Origin: Clostridiales bacterium
Lineage (GTDB): Bacteria; Bacillota; Clostridia; Christensenellales; UBA1242
Length of the DNA: 52,480 bases
NCBI GenBank assembly: GCA_015055905.1
Contig: SVHI01000009.1
Span: forward strand, 1 to 52,480
Direction of reading: 5' to 3'
Part shown: positions 33,722-41,169 of the stretch, one piece after another
Layout of the letters: the number at the start of each line of letters is the position of its first letter
Numbering within the stretch: the first letter of the stretch is position 1
Translations under genes and position numbers: made by a program
The notes under the pieces: model-generated
Seen by the model: the letters and a program-made list of their open reading frames with translations, nothing else
The model's database searches: none
Told to the model about the DNA's origin: nothing

Positions 33722-34447
33722 TTATTTGTCGCCGTTTTTGAAAATGGCTTCACGTTTTAATAGTTCGGCAAAGTCTTTTGAGTTTGCGGCGATGTGACAT
33801 TCATATTCGTTGATTAAAAACGCTCCCGCTTGCTTTGCTATGAACATTCCTGGAACATAATCCCAAACTGATTCGTTTCTAAAAATTACTCCGCCAAATC
33901 TGCCCGCTGCAACGAATGCAAATGAAACCGCTGCACTGCCACTGCGTCTAAAATGTTTTGAATATGGCAACATTCTTGTTAAGGCAGAGAGCCTGCCCTT
34001 TCCGTGAACTTCGAAAAGACATTTGTGAACTGGCAATGTGTTAACTTTGACTGGTTTTCCATTAAGAAACGCACCAGTCTCGTCAGCCCAGTAAAGTTCA
34101 CCAAGTTTTGGCAAGAATATTACTGCCGAAACGGTTTCACCGCCTTTGATGCAAGCCACTTGAATTGCCCAGTCTGGACAGCCGTGTGCAAAGGTTATTG
34201 TTCCGTCAATCGGGTCAATAACAAAGCAGTTTTCAGTAAGTTTTCCGTCGGTGTTAAATTCTTCACTGATAATGTCGTAGTTTGGATAGGCTTTGTTGAT
34301 TTCGCCGATAATGAACTTTTCGATTTCATAGTCAAAATTTGTCACAAGGTCGCCATCGTTGCCTTTTGCGTTGACTTCAAAATCGTCAGTGATAAGTTCG
34401 CTTGCGCGCTTAACAATATCTATTAGAAATTTAGTAGTTTGATTCAT
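33722..34447 (-). CDS. Inositol monophosphatase family protein
   Basis: 241 residues from ATG 34447 (RBS ACGGAGAA). Mg-dependent sugar-phosphate phosphatase; family members act on myo-inositol phosphate, fructose-1,6-bisphosphate or PAP. Metal and catalytic motifs are present: DLVTNFDYEIEKF, ISEEF, FVIDPIDGTITFAHGCPDW, and WDYVPGMFIAKQAGA (usual WDxAAG). Substrate cannot be fixed. It follows a TetR gene; a TATAAT at 34466-34471 with a weak TTAAAC 18 bases upstream, inside the end of tetR, may give it its own transcript. Confidence 0.92.
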   Translation of the reverse strand: MNQTTKFLIDIVKRASELITDDFEVNAKGNDGDLVTNFDYEIEKFIIGEINKAYPNYDIISEEFNTDGKLTENCFVIDPIDGTITFAHGCPDWAIQVACIKGGETVSAVIFLPKLGELYWADETGAFLNGKPVKVNTLPVHKCLFEVHGKGRLSALTRMLPYSKHFRRSGSAAVSFAFVAAGRFGGVIFRNESVWDYVPGMFIAKQAGAFLINEYECHIAANSKDFAELLKREAIFKNGDK

Positions 34448-34491
34448 TTGTTTCTCCGTGAGAATATTATAACACAAACCATTGATTTTGT

Positions 34492-35097
34492 TTAATGATT
34501 TTGACCGCAAATTTTTTGAACTTCGTTTTCTGCCTCGCTTATGAGTGCAAGTTTTGTTTCTTCATTTATACATCTATCTCCAGCAGTAACGAGCATAAAG
34601 AGAGCATCTGCAACTTCTTCAACTGAACCTTCACAGTCATTCAAAATCCATTGTCTTGAAATATTGTAAACCGCACCAGAATAACCAAAGTGAATATATT
34701 TGTTTTGTATATTGATTTTTTCTTCAATTATAAACCTCATAACGTCATCAAGAAAATTGAAATAGAGATATTCAACCTTTGACCTAAAAATGTTTTTCAT
34801 AAACTTTTTGTTGGCTTTCAAAAAGAACATTGCCCTCGCAATTCCAAAATATGCAACCTCTTTTGATTCCGATTTTTCAACTTTGTCATCGTGAAATTTT
34901 TTTATAATTTCTGCAAATTGATATCTTAAAACTGCCTCTTTGTCAACAAAGTTGCGATAGAATGTCGCCCTGCCAACTCCAGCCTTTTCTACAATTTCTT
35001 TTACTGTTATATCCGAAAAATTCTTGGTTTCAAGCAAGATTCCAAGTGCTTCAACGATATAGTGTTTTGTGTATTGATTATAAGTCATCTTTTCCAT
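34492..35097 (-). CDS. TetR-family transcriptional regulator
   Basis: 201 residues from ATG 35097 (RBS GGAGGA). The N-terminal helix-turn-helix is clear: TKHYIVEALGILLETKNFSD, then ITVKEIVEKAGVGRATFYRN and FVDKEAVLRYQF. The C-terminal half is the variable ligand/dimer domain and resembles the TetR C-terminal type with FGYSGAVYNISRQWIL. Its long leader contains a perfect inverted repeat (35141-35170), a likely autoregulatory operator. Targets other than itself are not evident; the downstream phosphatase is a candidate. Confidence 0.93.
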   Translation of the reverse strand: MEKMTYNQYTKHYIVEALGILLETKNFSDITVKEIVEKAGVGRATFYRNFVDKEAVLRYQFAEIIKKFHDDKVEKSESKEVAYFGIARAMFFLKANKKFMKNIFRSKVEYLYFNFLDDVMRFIIEEKINIQNKYIHFGYSGAVYNISRQWILNDCEGSVEEVADALFMLVTAGDRCINEETKLALISEAENEVQKICGQNH

Positions 35098-35140
35098 AAA
35101 AATCCTCCATAAGACACTTATCTCGCATAAAGACACCTGC

Positions 35141-35170
35141 ATCACAATGAGACGGGGGTTTCATTGTGAT
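35141..35170. promoter_or_regulatory. Candidate TetR operator
   Basis: Perfect 10-bp inverted repeat, ATCACAATGA (35141-35150) and TCATTGTGAT (35161-35170), separated by 10 bases. It lies just downstream of the tetR -10, where bound repressor would block elongation. No T run follows, so a terminator is unlikely. Confidence 0.7.
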
Positions 35171-35188
35171 ACACTTGTCTCATTTGAT

Positions 35189-35216
35189 TTTATATTAGTT
35201 GGCATTCTCTTGTCAA
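35189..35216 (-). promoter_or_regulatory. Promoter of the TetR gene
   Basis: On the minus strand, consensus -35 TTGACA (35211-35216), 16-base spacer, -10 TATAAA (35189-35194). Confidence 0.75.
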
Positions 35217-35231
35217 CGGCTAAAAAAACAC

Positions 35232-35265
35232 AAACAAAAAAACAGACCATTTTGCTGGTCTGTCT
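35232..35265 (-). terminator. Terminator of the Nudix gene at 35.3 kb
   Basis: Minus-strand hairpin ACAGACCA/TGGTCTGT with six-base loop, followed by seven Ts. Confidence 0.85.
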
Positions 35266-35269
35266 CATT

Positions 35270-35836
35270 TTAAAATTTATTTGTTCTAATTCGTTCAATA
35301 ATTTTCTTGAAAATCACGACCATATGTGGCTCAGTTGATTTTTCAACAAGTTCATCAAGCCCAAGCCAACCAACGTTTTGGTTTTCATCAGCTTTGATTT
35401 GAAGAGTTTGTTCTTCGTCAGCCTCAAACAAATAAGTAACATTCATATGAAGATGTGCCGAAACAAACTTTCCGCGTTTGAAATGTGCCGCAATATCAAT
35501 GGAATCAACCGCGATTGGGTCTTCGCTTAAAAGTTTAAACGACTTTAGTGAAGTTTCTTCTTCAAGTTCTTTTTTAGCGACATAAAGCATATCGTCGTCG
35601 CCGTCAGCGTGCCCACCTGGGAATGTCCAAGAATCAAAGATATTGTGGTAGATTGCAAGAACTTTGTCGTGCGTTTTATTTATTACAAACGCAGAACCGC
35701 AAAGGTGGCAAAATCTGTTGTCTCTGGTCAAGATTTGACCGAGTTTTTCTTCTGCTTCAATAATTTGTTCAATGTCGGTTTTTTCTTGTTCGTTGTAAGG
35801 AACATAGTTTTTTAACATTTGGACTGTTTTGCTCAT
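35270..35836 (-). CDS. Nudix hydrolase
   Basis: 188 residues from ATG 35836 (RBS TTGGAGAA); the longer frame runs back through the previous gene. A zinc-like CHLCGSAFVI pair is followed by the Nudix fold. The Nudix box reads GGHADGDDDMLYVAKKELEE with ETSL after it: the core EE pair is kept, but the first Glu is Asp, Arg is Lys and the final Gly is Ser. The N-terminal 70 residues are helical (VQMLKNYVPYNEQEKTDIEQ). Substrate unknown; clostridial homologues are annotated only as Nudix proteins. Thirteen bases after the C39-like gene. Confidence 0.9.
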   Translation of the reverse strand: MSKTVQMLKNYVPYNEQEKTDIEQIIEAEEKLGQILTRDNRFCHLCGSAFVINKTHDKVLAIYHNIFDSWTFPGGHADGDDDMLYVAKKELEEETSLKSFKLLSEDPIAVDSIDIAAHFKRGKFVSAHLHMNVTYLFEADEEQTLQIKADENQNVGWLGLDELVEKSTEPHMVVIFKKIIERIRTNKF

Positions 35837-35849
35837 AGATTCTCCAATT

Positions 35850-36446
35850 TTATTCACTTGCCATTTCCAAAATCTCGTCGTTGCGGCAGAAATAGATTGC
35901 TTCTCTGTCAGCCTCAGGACCGAGCGCGAGTTCATTTTTTGAGGTTGCAAGGAAATATTCAAGTTTAACTTTTCTGTTGTAAGTGAAAGGTTTTGTGTTA
36001 TCAACTTTGATTGATTCGTTTAATGACATATCTTTGTAATAAGGGTCAAAAATGTATACGCTTTCGCTATCCATTCCCGTAATCATAACATAGTGAGATT
36101 CACCCGCTCTATAGGTTCGAAGGTTTACGCAACCGCCTGCCATTATTACCTTTTTAATCATTAGCACATTAACGCCGTAGCCGCGGACATATTTACACAT
36201 CAAAGGAATCATTCTTTGAACCGCATATTCAGTTATCCAGCGCGAAATGAAAAACATAATCTCGCGATTGATTGACGCGCTTCCAAGTCTGCCCCTGTCA
36301 TCATAACAATCAAGTGTGTAAGTTGAAATAACTTTGATAAGTTCGGTTGGAATTTCTTCTCTTTCAAAAAGATATGACACGCAGTTTATTAGGCTCACAC
36401 TGCCGCAGTCAAAATCGGTGATTTGATACCTTAATGGACTCTTCAT
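35850..36446 (-). CDS. C39-like cysteine peptidase-fold protein
   Basis: 198 residues from ATG 36446 (RBS GGGAG). The N-terminus LRYQITDFDCGSVSLINCVS carries the C39 nucleophile pattern (Cys14), and GGCVNLRTYRAGESHYVMIT with SVYIFDPYY supplies the His and Asp. This matches the stand-alone C39-like (bacteriocin-peptidase fold) proteins of clostridia. No ABC transporter, signal peptide or double-glycine peptide lies nearby, so a bacteriocin role is not supported; it may process another peptide or be a papain-fold hydrolase. Co-transcribed with the Nudix gene. Confidence 0.8.
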   Translation of the reverse strand: MKSPLRYQITDFDCGSVSLINCVSYLFEREEIPTELIKVISTYTLDCYDDRGRLGSASINREIMFFISRWITEYAVQRMIPLMCKYVRGYGVNVLMIKKVIMAGGCVNLRTYRAGESHYVMITGMDSESVYIFDPYYKDMSLNESIKVDNTKPFTYNRKVKLEYFLATSKNELALGPEADREAIYFCRNDEILEMASE

Positions 36447-36525
36447 AAGCACACTCTCCCACTTTCGTTTCTAATTTAAGTATATATTACTTTTTGCAAA
36501 AATAAAAATGAATTTTGTCTCATAA

Positions 36526-36552
36526 ATAAAAAAATCGCCAAGCGGCGATTTT
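36526..36552 (-). terminator. Terminator of mscL
   Basis: Hairpin AAAATCGCC/GGCGATTTT with loop AAGC (36531-36552) and a T run on the minus strand. Confidence 0.85.
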
Positions 36553-37190
36553 TATTTGCTTTCCTTTTTAGCAGGTTTTTCTGCGTTTGCTTTCAAAAGG
36601 TCTCTAATTTCTTTAAGCAAATCTTCTTGTGTTGGGTTTGCAAGTCTTTCTGCTTCTGCCTTTGCTTTTTCTTCAGCTTCCTTTTTAGCAACTTCTTCTG
36701 CAAGTGCTGCGTTCTTTTGAAGTTTGTATTCTCTAACTGCTTCAAAATCAAGTGGGCTCTTGCCAAGTTTTTTGAGTTCTTTTCTTTCTGCTCTTGTGAG
36801 TTTGAATTCTTTGCCATACTTTTCACGAGCCTCTGCAAAGAGTTGATTGCTCTTCATTGCAACTTTCAAAATTACAAACAATGTGAATGCTATGATAAAG
36901 AAATTCAAGATTGCTGTGATAAATGAACCCCAGTCAATGTAGATGCTGTTTGCAAGGTCAACAGAACCATCTGCAGCCAAACTCTTTTTTAAGAATGTGT
37001 AAGCGGTAACCAACCCGCCTTTTCCACCCTTTCCGCCAGTGAGCAAGAAATTGATGAGTGGCATAATGATTTTGTCAGTGAAAGCCTTAACGATTGCTGA
37101 GAAAGCATTACCAACAACAACACCGATAGCCATATCAATAATGTTGCCACGACTTATGAATTTTTTAAAGTCTTGAAAAAATTTCTTCAT
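36552..37190 (-). CDS. mscL: Large-conductance mechanosensitive channel MscL with long tail
   Basis: 212 residues, against 120-150 usual. MscL opens under membrane tension to release solutes on osmotic downshock. The N-terminus FKKFISRGNIIDMAIGVVVG and the first helix are typical, TM2 is SFITAILNFFIIAFTLFVIL (near residue 90), with a Gly/Lys periplasmic loop (TGGKGGKGG). After TM2 there is an extended Lys/Ala/Glu-rich cytoplasmic coiled coil from about 115 to 212. It ends with the KEIRDLLKANAE bundle that normally directly follows, so the extra sequence is inserted between TM2 and the terminal helix. RBS GAGGAG. Confidence 0.94.
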   Translation of the reverse strand: MKKFFQDFKKFISRGNIIDMAIGVVVGNAFSAIVKAFTDKIIMPLINFLLTGGKGGKGGLVTAYTFLKKSLAADGSVDLANSIYIDWGSFITAILNFFIIAFTLFVILKVAMKSNQLFAEAREKYGKEFKLTRAERKELKKLGKSPLDFEAVREYKLQKNAALAEEVAKKEAEEKAKAEAERLANPTQEDLLKEIRDLLKANAEKPAKKESK

Positions 37191-37243
37191 TTGTTTATCT
37201 CCTCTTTTTCCATTGTATAATAATTATTTTTAAAAATCAATAA

Positions 37244-38035
37244 CTATTTCTTTTTTGAGGTTTTTCGTGTTTTTGTTGGAAGAATTTTTTTGCGAAGTTC
37301 CAAAAATTCATCTTGCGTTATCATTTTTGATGAACGCATTGTTTTTAGTTTTAAGAGATTATATTCAATGTCTTCAAGGTCAATTTTCTTTTCATTTTGT
37401 TTAAAATTAGCCAAATTTTGCGGGTTTTTGCACATATTTTCAAAGTTTGTTTGCTGTTTTGCGTTTTTATTGTTTTCATTTAATTTCTTATTCTGTTTCA
37501 ACTTCACAATCAAAAGAACAAAAGACAAAAGTGACAGCGCTGCAATGACACCATCAATCAAGTAAAGAATCCAAACAATACCTCTTCGAACAAATGTTCG
37601 AGAGTTTAAAAATATCCCTGCAACACCAGCCGCAAATGAAATTATATCAATTAAAATTGTGAAAAAAACAACTGAACCCTTTGACTTAACTTTGCATTCA
37701 ATTTTCTCTTCTAAGTTCGATTCCCTGACCATTTTGAATTGTTTGAAAAACACTATTTGTTTTATTAGTGACACAAGGTCAAGAATTGAAATTATAATTA
37801 AAATAATTGAGAGTATAACAATGCCGGTTACTGTGGGTCTGCTAGTTGCAACCCCTCCTCCTATTGAGACATTTGAAACCGTGTTTGCAGTCTCTGCTGC
37901 ACTGTTTGTCACTGAGCCCATAAAACTCACACCTGACGAAATGTATATTCCATATACACCGCCAAAGACTAAAGTTAAGAATAACAAAACTGATGACAAT
38001 ATATAAAATGCTGTAACTTTATTTGATTTTTTCAT
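37244..38035 (-). CDS. Membrane protein with C-terminal SHOCT-like domain
   Basis: 263 residues from ATG 38035 (RBS AGGGTG). Four membrane segments: near residues 10-30, 70-95, 120-145 and 155-185. After a Lys/Asn-rich linker the C-terminus DIEYNLLKLKTMRSSKMITQ continuing DEFLELRKKIL fits the SHOCT module (short C-terminal oligomerisation domain). No enzymatic motif. Function unknown; likely a small membrane-stress or oligomerising protein. It is 53 bases upstream of mscL with no terminator between, so they may be co-transcribed. Confidence 0.8.
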   Translation of the reverse strand: MKKSNKVTAFYILSSVLLFLTLVFGGVYGIYISSGVSFMGSVTNSAAETANTVSNVSIGGGVATSRPTVTGIVILSIILIIISILDLVSLIKQIVFFKQFKMVRESNLEEKIECKVKSKGSVVFFTILIDIISFAAGVAGIFLNSRTFVRRGIVWILYLIDGVIAALSLLSFVLLIVKLKQNKKLNENNKNAKQQTNFENMCKNPQNLANFKQNEKKIDLEDIEYNLLKLKTMRSSKMITQDEFLELRKKILPTKTRKTSKKK

Positions 38036-38057
38036 AACACACCCTATTTTTAGCATA

Positions 38058-38087
38058 AGAAAAAACTGCAAAATTATGCAGTTTTTG
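38058..38087 (-). terminator. Terminator of the YcxB-like gene
   Basis: Perfect 10-bp hairpin AAAAACTGCA/TGCAGTTTTT, loop six bases, with T tail on the minus strand. Confidence 0.85.
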
Positions 38088-38124
38088 TTATTTTTTATTG
38101 AATTTTGTTGCAATTTAGCAAGTT

Positions 38125-38685
38125 TTATTGTGGAGTTAATTTTCTTTCAATTTTATCTGGTGACACTTTTGTTGTTAAAATTTCATAAAATTCATCAAAT
38201 GTTCCTGAAACCAAATCACTCTTATTTAAAATGTAACATTCAAGTTTTGAGATGTAAAGAATAAAGGCATCGTTATCTTCGTAGACCTTAAAAATGTAGT
38301 CATAGTCGGTGTCGATTGCTGAACGGAACTTTTCACCTTTTGTGACATAAATGAACATTCTTTCTTTGTCAAACTTAAATAGCATTTCAGTGTCATCACC
38401 AACGGTTGTTGATGAGGCATTCTGTCTGTCTTGTGCTCTTCTCATTGCACCTTTCATAAATGATGGGAAAGCAATTCCAAAACAAATTGAAAAGATTGCG
38501 ATGCCAAGCGACATATAATATGATTCGCCACTTTTGTAATCATCATAAGCAAACAATAATAGTAGTGCACCCATTATCATAAAAAACCAAACAAAACCTT
38601 TTGTGAGTTTGCTTGAAGAAGACACTTGAACTTCTGTAAGTTTTCCAAGTGTTTTTGAATCATATCTAGTTTTAAACTCAACCAT
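38125..38685 (-). CDS. YcxB-like membrane protein
   Basis: 186 residues, RBS GGGGAG. Two membrane helices in the first half (FVWFFMIMGALLLLFAY, residues 30-47; YMSLGIAIFSICFGIAFPSF, 55-75), then a PH-like beta domain (MLFKFDKERMFIYVTKGEKF, YDYIFKVYEDNDAFILYISK, YILNKSDLVSGTFDEF). This is the arrangement of YcxB-like proteins, found mainly in Bacillota, function unknown. Single gene unit. Confidence 0.8.
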   Translation of the reverse strand: MVEFKTRYDSKTLGKLTEVQVSSSSKLTKGFVWFFMIMGALLLLFAYDDYKSGESYYMSLGIAIFSICFGIAFPSFMKGAMRRAQDRQNASSTTVGDDTEMLFKFDKERMFIYVTKGEKFRSAIDTDYDYIFKVYEDNDAFILYISKLECYILNKSDLVSGTFDEFYEILTTKVSPDKIERKLTPQ

Positions 38686-38810
38686 AATCCACTCCCCGCC
38701 TAATGTTATTGTTTTTAGTATATCACAAGTTTATTTTTTGTTACAATCTTTTGACAAGTTTATTAATTTTAATTTCTAATTAAATGTTTTTAAACAATTT
38801 TAATTTTTTA

Positions 38811-38838
38811 TTGACAAAATATAACTTTTGTTTATAAT
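38811..38838 (+). promoter_or_regulatory. Promoter of the tRNA-Lys(UUU) transcript at 38.9 kb
   Basis: Consensus -35 TTGACA (38811-38816), 16-base spacer, consensus -10 TATAAT (38833-38838). It would transcribe the 5' fragment at 38918 and then the intact tRNA. Confidence 0.85.
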
Positions 38839-38917
38839 AAACTATGTTGCTCAATTAAAGCTTATTAAAAAGTTTTGTTTTTGGAAGGAAAACCATTTCA
38901 AACCACATCATTACTAT

Positions 38918-38962
38918 GGTTCATTAGCTCAACATTAGATTGAGTTAGTGACAACTTAATAT
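38918..38962 (+). repeat. 5' fragment of tRNA-Lys(UUU)
   Basis: The first 14 bases repeat the 5' end of the tRNA that starts at 38963 (acceptor strand and D-stem GCTCA). The D-loop is then replaced by a short loop closed as GCTCAA/TTGAGT, and 18 further bases lead to the real tRNA. It is a short counterpart of the 5' fragments at 30401 and 50194. Confidence 0.75.
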
Positions 38963-39038
38963 GGTTCATTAGCTCAGCTGGTAGAGCACTTGACTTTTAA
39001 TCAAGGGGTCCCGGGTTCGAATCCCGGATGAGCCACCA
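38963..39038 (+). tRNA. tRNA-Lys (anticodon UUU), copy 1
   Basis: 76 bases including CCA. Acceptor GGTTCAT/ATGAGCC with one G-U pair, D-arm TAGCTCAGCTGGTAGAGC, anticodon stem CTTGA/TCAAG with TTT at 38996-38998, T-arm CCGGGTTCGAATCCCGG. Identical to the copy at 50375. Confidence 0.97.
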
Positions 39039-39041
39039 AAT

Positions 39042-39067
39042 CAAAAAGACCCATCGGGGTCTTTTTT
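39042..39067 (+). terminator. Terminator of tRNA-Lys(UUU) copy 1
   Basis: Hairpin AAAGACCC/GGGTCTTT with loop ATCG and a T run. Confidence 0.9.
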
Positions 39068-39074
39068 CATTCCC

Positions 39075-39203
39075 TGCTCATCGCGGGATTCCTCGAAATA
39101 TGTGACGCTCCGTTTCACTCTCGCTATTCCGTCGCTTACGCTCCTTACGAACCCGGAGAGCCACCAAAATTCAAAAGAGACCTAGTTTTAGGTCTCTTTT
39201 TTA
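39075..39203 (+). repeat. tRNA-3' hairpin unit A after tRNA-Lys(UUU)
   Basis: 39075-39166 is a 92-bp unit: inverted copy of the tRNA-Lys 3' end (TGCTCATCGCGGGATTC), a core with GAAATATGTGACGCTC, CTCGCTATTCCGTCGC and GCTCCTTAC, then a degraded direct copy of the tRNA 3' end (GAACCCGGAGAGCCACCA). A different terminator (AGAGACCTAGTTTTAGGTCTCT, 39175-39196 with T run to 39202) follows. No tRNA body. Confidence 0.85.
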
Positions 39204-39207
39204 TATC

Positions 39208-39331
39208 TGCTCATCGCGGGATTCCTCGAAATATGTGACGCTCCGTTTCACTCTCGCTATTCCGTCGCATTCGCTCCTTACGAACCCGGAGAGCCACCAA
39301 ATCAAAAAGACCCATCTGGGTCTTTTTTTTA
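39208..39331 (+). repeat. tRNA-3' hairpin unit B after tRNA-Lys(UUU)
   Basis: 39208-39299 repeats unit A at a 133-bp period; the two differ only around CGCTTACG versus CGCATTCG. It is followed by a terminator (39304-39331) nearly identical to that of the real tRNA (GACCCATCTGGGTC versus GACCCATCGGGGTC). Confidence 0.85.
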
Positions 39332-39435
39332 TTTCTTTCCACCGAGAGTTGCTTAGGTTGTTATGGTTAAATATTATTCGACTTTTGCGTGCGGTTTATG
39401 TTAAAATGTGAGAGTAAAGTTATTTGAGGTGAATG

Positions 39436-40068
39436 ATGATTAGAATTTTATGTTATGGCGATTCAAACACTTGGGGATATATCCCTGGAACTGACCACGA
39501 AAGGTTTGGCTTAAATGAACGCTGGACTAGAGTTTTGCAACAAAAACTTGGAAATGATTTTGAAGTAATTGAAGAAGGTCTTAATTCAAGGACTCTTTTC
39601 TCTGATGACAACAGACCCGGAAAAGAAGGTCGAAACGGTTTCACCTACCTCAAACCTTGTATGGATAGCCACGACAAATTTGATTATATCGTTTTAATGC
39701 TTGGAACAAATGAACTTAAGTATAAATTCAACAACTCAGCAAAAGACATTGTTGATATGATTGACCGCTATGTTAAGTTTATTTTAAACTATAAATCTCA
39801 AATTGACCATACTTCCCCAAAACTTGTTATTTCCGGCGGACCAATCGCAAACGAAAACACATCGTTTGGAAGAAGTGACGATAAGTTTAAGGGAGCAACA
39901 GAAAAAAGCAAGGAACTAAATACTCTGCTTGAAAACTATTGCAACGAAAATAATATTCCATTTATTGATAACAGCGACCTTGCAGTTGGCAGTGACGGCA
40001 TACATTTCACAAGAGAAAGCCACGCCGAACTTGCTGAAAAACTTTCAAGATTGTTTAAAAACTTATAA
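39436..40068 (+). CDS. SGNH/GDSL-family esterase
   Basis: 210 residues from ATG 39436; an ATG three bases earlier is too close to GAGG. SGNH hydrolases act on ester bonds. Block I is LCYGDSNTWGY (nucleophile Ser10), block III VLMLGTNELKYKF, and block V DGIHFTRESHAELA with the Asp-x-x-His dyad; the block II glycine lies in EEGLNSRTLF. This fits the small cytosolic arylesterase/acyl-CoA thioesterase I-like group. No signal peptide. Probably co-transcribed with the pyrophosphatase-like gene 16 bases downstream. Confidence 0.92.
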   Translation: MIRILCYGDSNTWGYIPGTDHERFGLNERWTRVLQQKLGNDFEVIEEGLNSRTLFSDDNRPGKEGRNGFTYLKPCMDSHDKFDYIVLMLGTNELKYKFNNSAKDIVDMIDRYVKFILNYKSQIDHTSPKLVISGGPIANENTSFGRSDDKFKGATEKSKELNTLLENYCNENNIPFIDNSDLAVGSDGIHFTRESHAELAEKLSRLFKNL

Positions 40069-40084
40069 CAAAAAGGAGAAACTT

Positions 40085-40417
40085 ATGAATAGAGTTTATT
40101 TGAATAAAGAAGTGACCGTTAAAATGGATAGACCGCTTGGGTCAAAGCACCCAAAGCACGGGTTTATTTATCCTGTGAATTATGGATATATTCCAAACAC
40201 CGTTTCTGGTGACGGCGAAGAACTTGACGCTTATGTTTTGGGCGAACACAAACCTCTTGAAACATTCACTGGAAAAGTTGTTGCAATCATTCACCGCACA
40301 AACGACAACGACGACAAACTCGTTGTTATGGCTGACGGAAGAAATTATACTGATGACCAAATTAGAGCTTTGACCGAATTTCAAGAGCAATATTTTGAGT
40401 CTGTGATTTACAGATAA
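40085..40417 (+). CDS. Short inorganic pyrophosphatase-like protein
   Basis: 110 residues from ATG 40085 (RBS AAGGAG). Type I pyrophosphatases are about 175 residues. The retained part covers the core: YPVNYGYIPNTVSGDGEELD with the metal-binding Asp pattern, DAYVLGEHKP, and HRTNDNDDKLVVM. The N-terminal strand block and C-terminal helix are shortened. Similar short members are annotated as pyrophosphatase in clostridia; activity on PPi is not certain. Confidence 0.85.
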   Translation: MNRVYLNKEVTVKMDRPLGSKHPKHGFIYPVNYGYIPNTVSGDGEELDAYVLGEHKPLETFTGKVVAIIHRTNDNDDKLVVMADGRNYTDDQIRALTEFQEQYFESVIYR

Positions 40418-40441
40418 TGCGAGGCAGCGTATGGAATTAAC

Positions 40442-40470
40442 AAAAAAAAGACCTGAAACTCAGGTCTTTT
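40442..40470. terminator. Shared terminator at 40.45 kb
   Basis: Perfect hairpin AAAAGACCTG/CAGGTCTTTT with loop AAACT, between converging genes. Confidence 0.9.
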
Positions 40471-41090
40471 TATAATTGCTCTGCAGCGAGTTCTTGAAAA
40501 CTTTCTTCTTGCAAAAACGTTGGTGTTTGATAGTATGGGAGCATTGCTTGAACGCAAGCATCAATCTCTTCCCAATTTGTTGCTTGGAACAACTCTTCAG
40601 GAGCAACAACTTTTTTGTTGTATTTTGTTCTAACCCAAACCGGAATAATTCCAACTTTCAAGCAGTCGGTGCAATTTTTTAAGGTGTCATCAATAAGCAT
40701 ATCAAAGCCGTGCAATTCACCATATTTTGCTTTATTGTTGCAGTCCATTATAATGTTTTCGTATTTTACGCCATATTTATCAAACCACTCAACCGTTGCT
40801 CTATGGAATGCTTTGAAGTTTGCTCTGCTTGAAACAAATGTTATTTCAATGCCTTGTTTGTTCCACTTGTCTAAAACTCTCAAAACATCGTCAACTGGTG
40901 TGAAATTTTTTGCGTGGCTCATTTTTAAAAAGAAAAGATTGTTTGCATATTCTCTGCTCTTTTTTGCATCGACAACAACATATTCAAGGTCTTTGTTTAA
41001 ATTTGTTTCGCCAAAAGACATATTTCCAAAGAAATATGTAATTGATGGGCAATCAAAAACTGTTCTATCTAAATCAATCATTATTTTCAT
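40470..41090 (-). CDS. HAD-superfamily (5'-nucleotidase NT5C-like) protein
   Basis: 206 residues from ATG 41090. The HAD nucleophile motif is MIDLDRTVFD (D-x-D-x-T), motif II ITFVSSRAN, and the C-terminal acidic motif FDMLIDDTLKNC. This matches the NT5C-type deoxynucleotidases and related phosphatases; substrate unknown. The start has no RBS, and the promoter -10 (41101-41106) ends 10 bases before the ATG, so the mRNA is almost leaderless. A promoter for the divergent gene lies 41170-41198. Confidence 0.82.
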   Translation of the reverse strand: MKIMIDLDRTVFDCPSITYFFGNMSFGETNLNKDLEYVVVDAKKSREYANNLFFLKMSHAKNFTPVDDVLRVLDKWNKQGIEITFVSSRANFKAFHRATVEWFDKYGVKYENIIMDCNNKAKYGELHGFDMLIDDTLKNCTDCLKVGIIPVWVRTKYNKKVVAPEELFQATNWEEIDACVQAMLPYYQTPTFLQEESFQELAAEQL

Positions 41091-41100
41091 AGCGTTAAAA

Positions 41101-41129
41101 AGGATAGCACAATGCTCAAAAAAAGTCAA
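41101..41129 (-). promoter_or_regulatory. Promoter of the HAD gene
   Basis: On the minus strand, -35 TTGACT (41124-41129), 17-base spacer, -10 TATCCT (41101-41106). Transcription should begin only a few bases before the start codon. Confidence 0.6.
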
Positions 41130-41169
41130 GGCTAGCCCAAAAATTATGTTTACTCAAACAGCTACAACA

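Noticed and set aside
35850..36446. Bacteriocin-processing C39 peptidase
   Set aside because: The C39 fold is plausible, but no ABC transporter domain or double-glycine leader peptide is present nearby.
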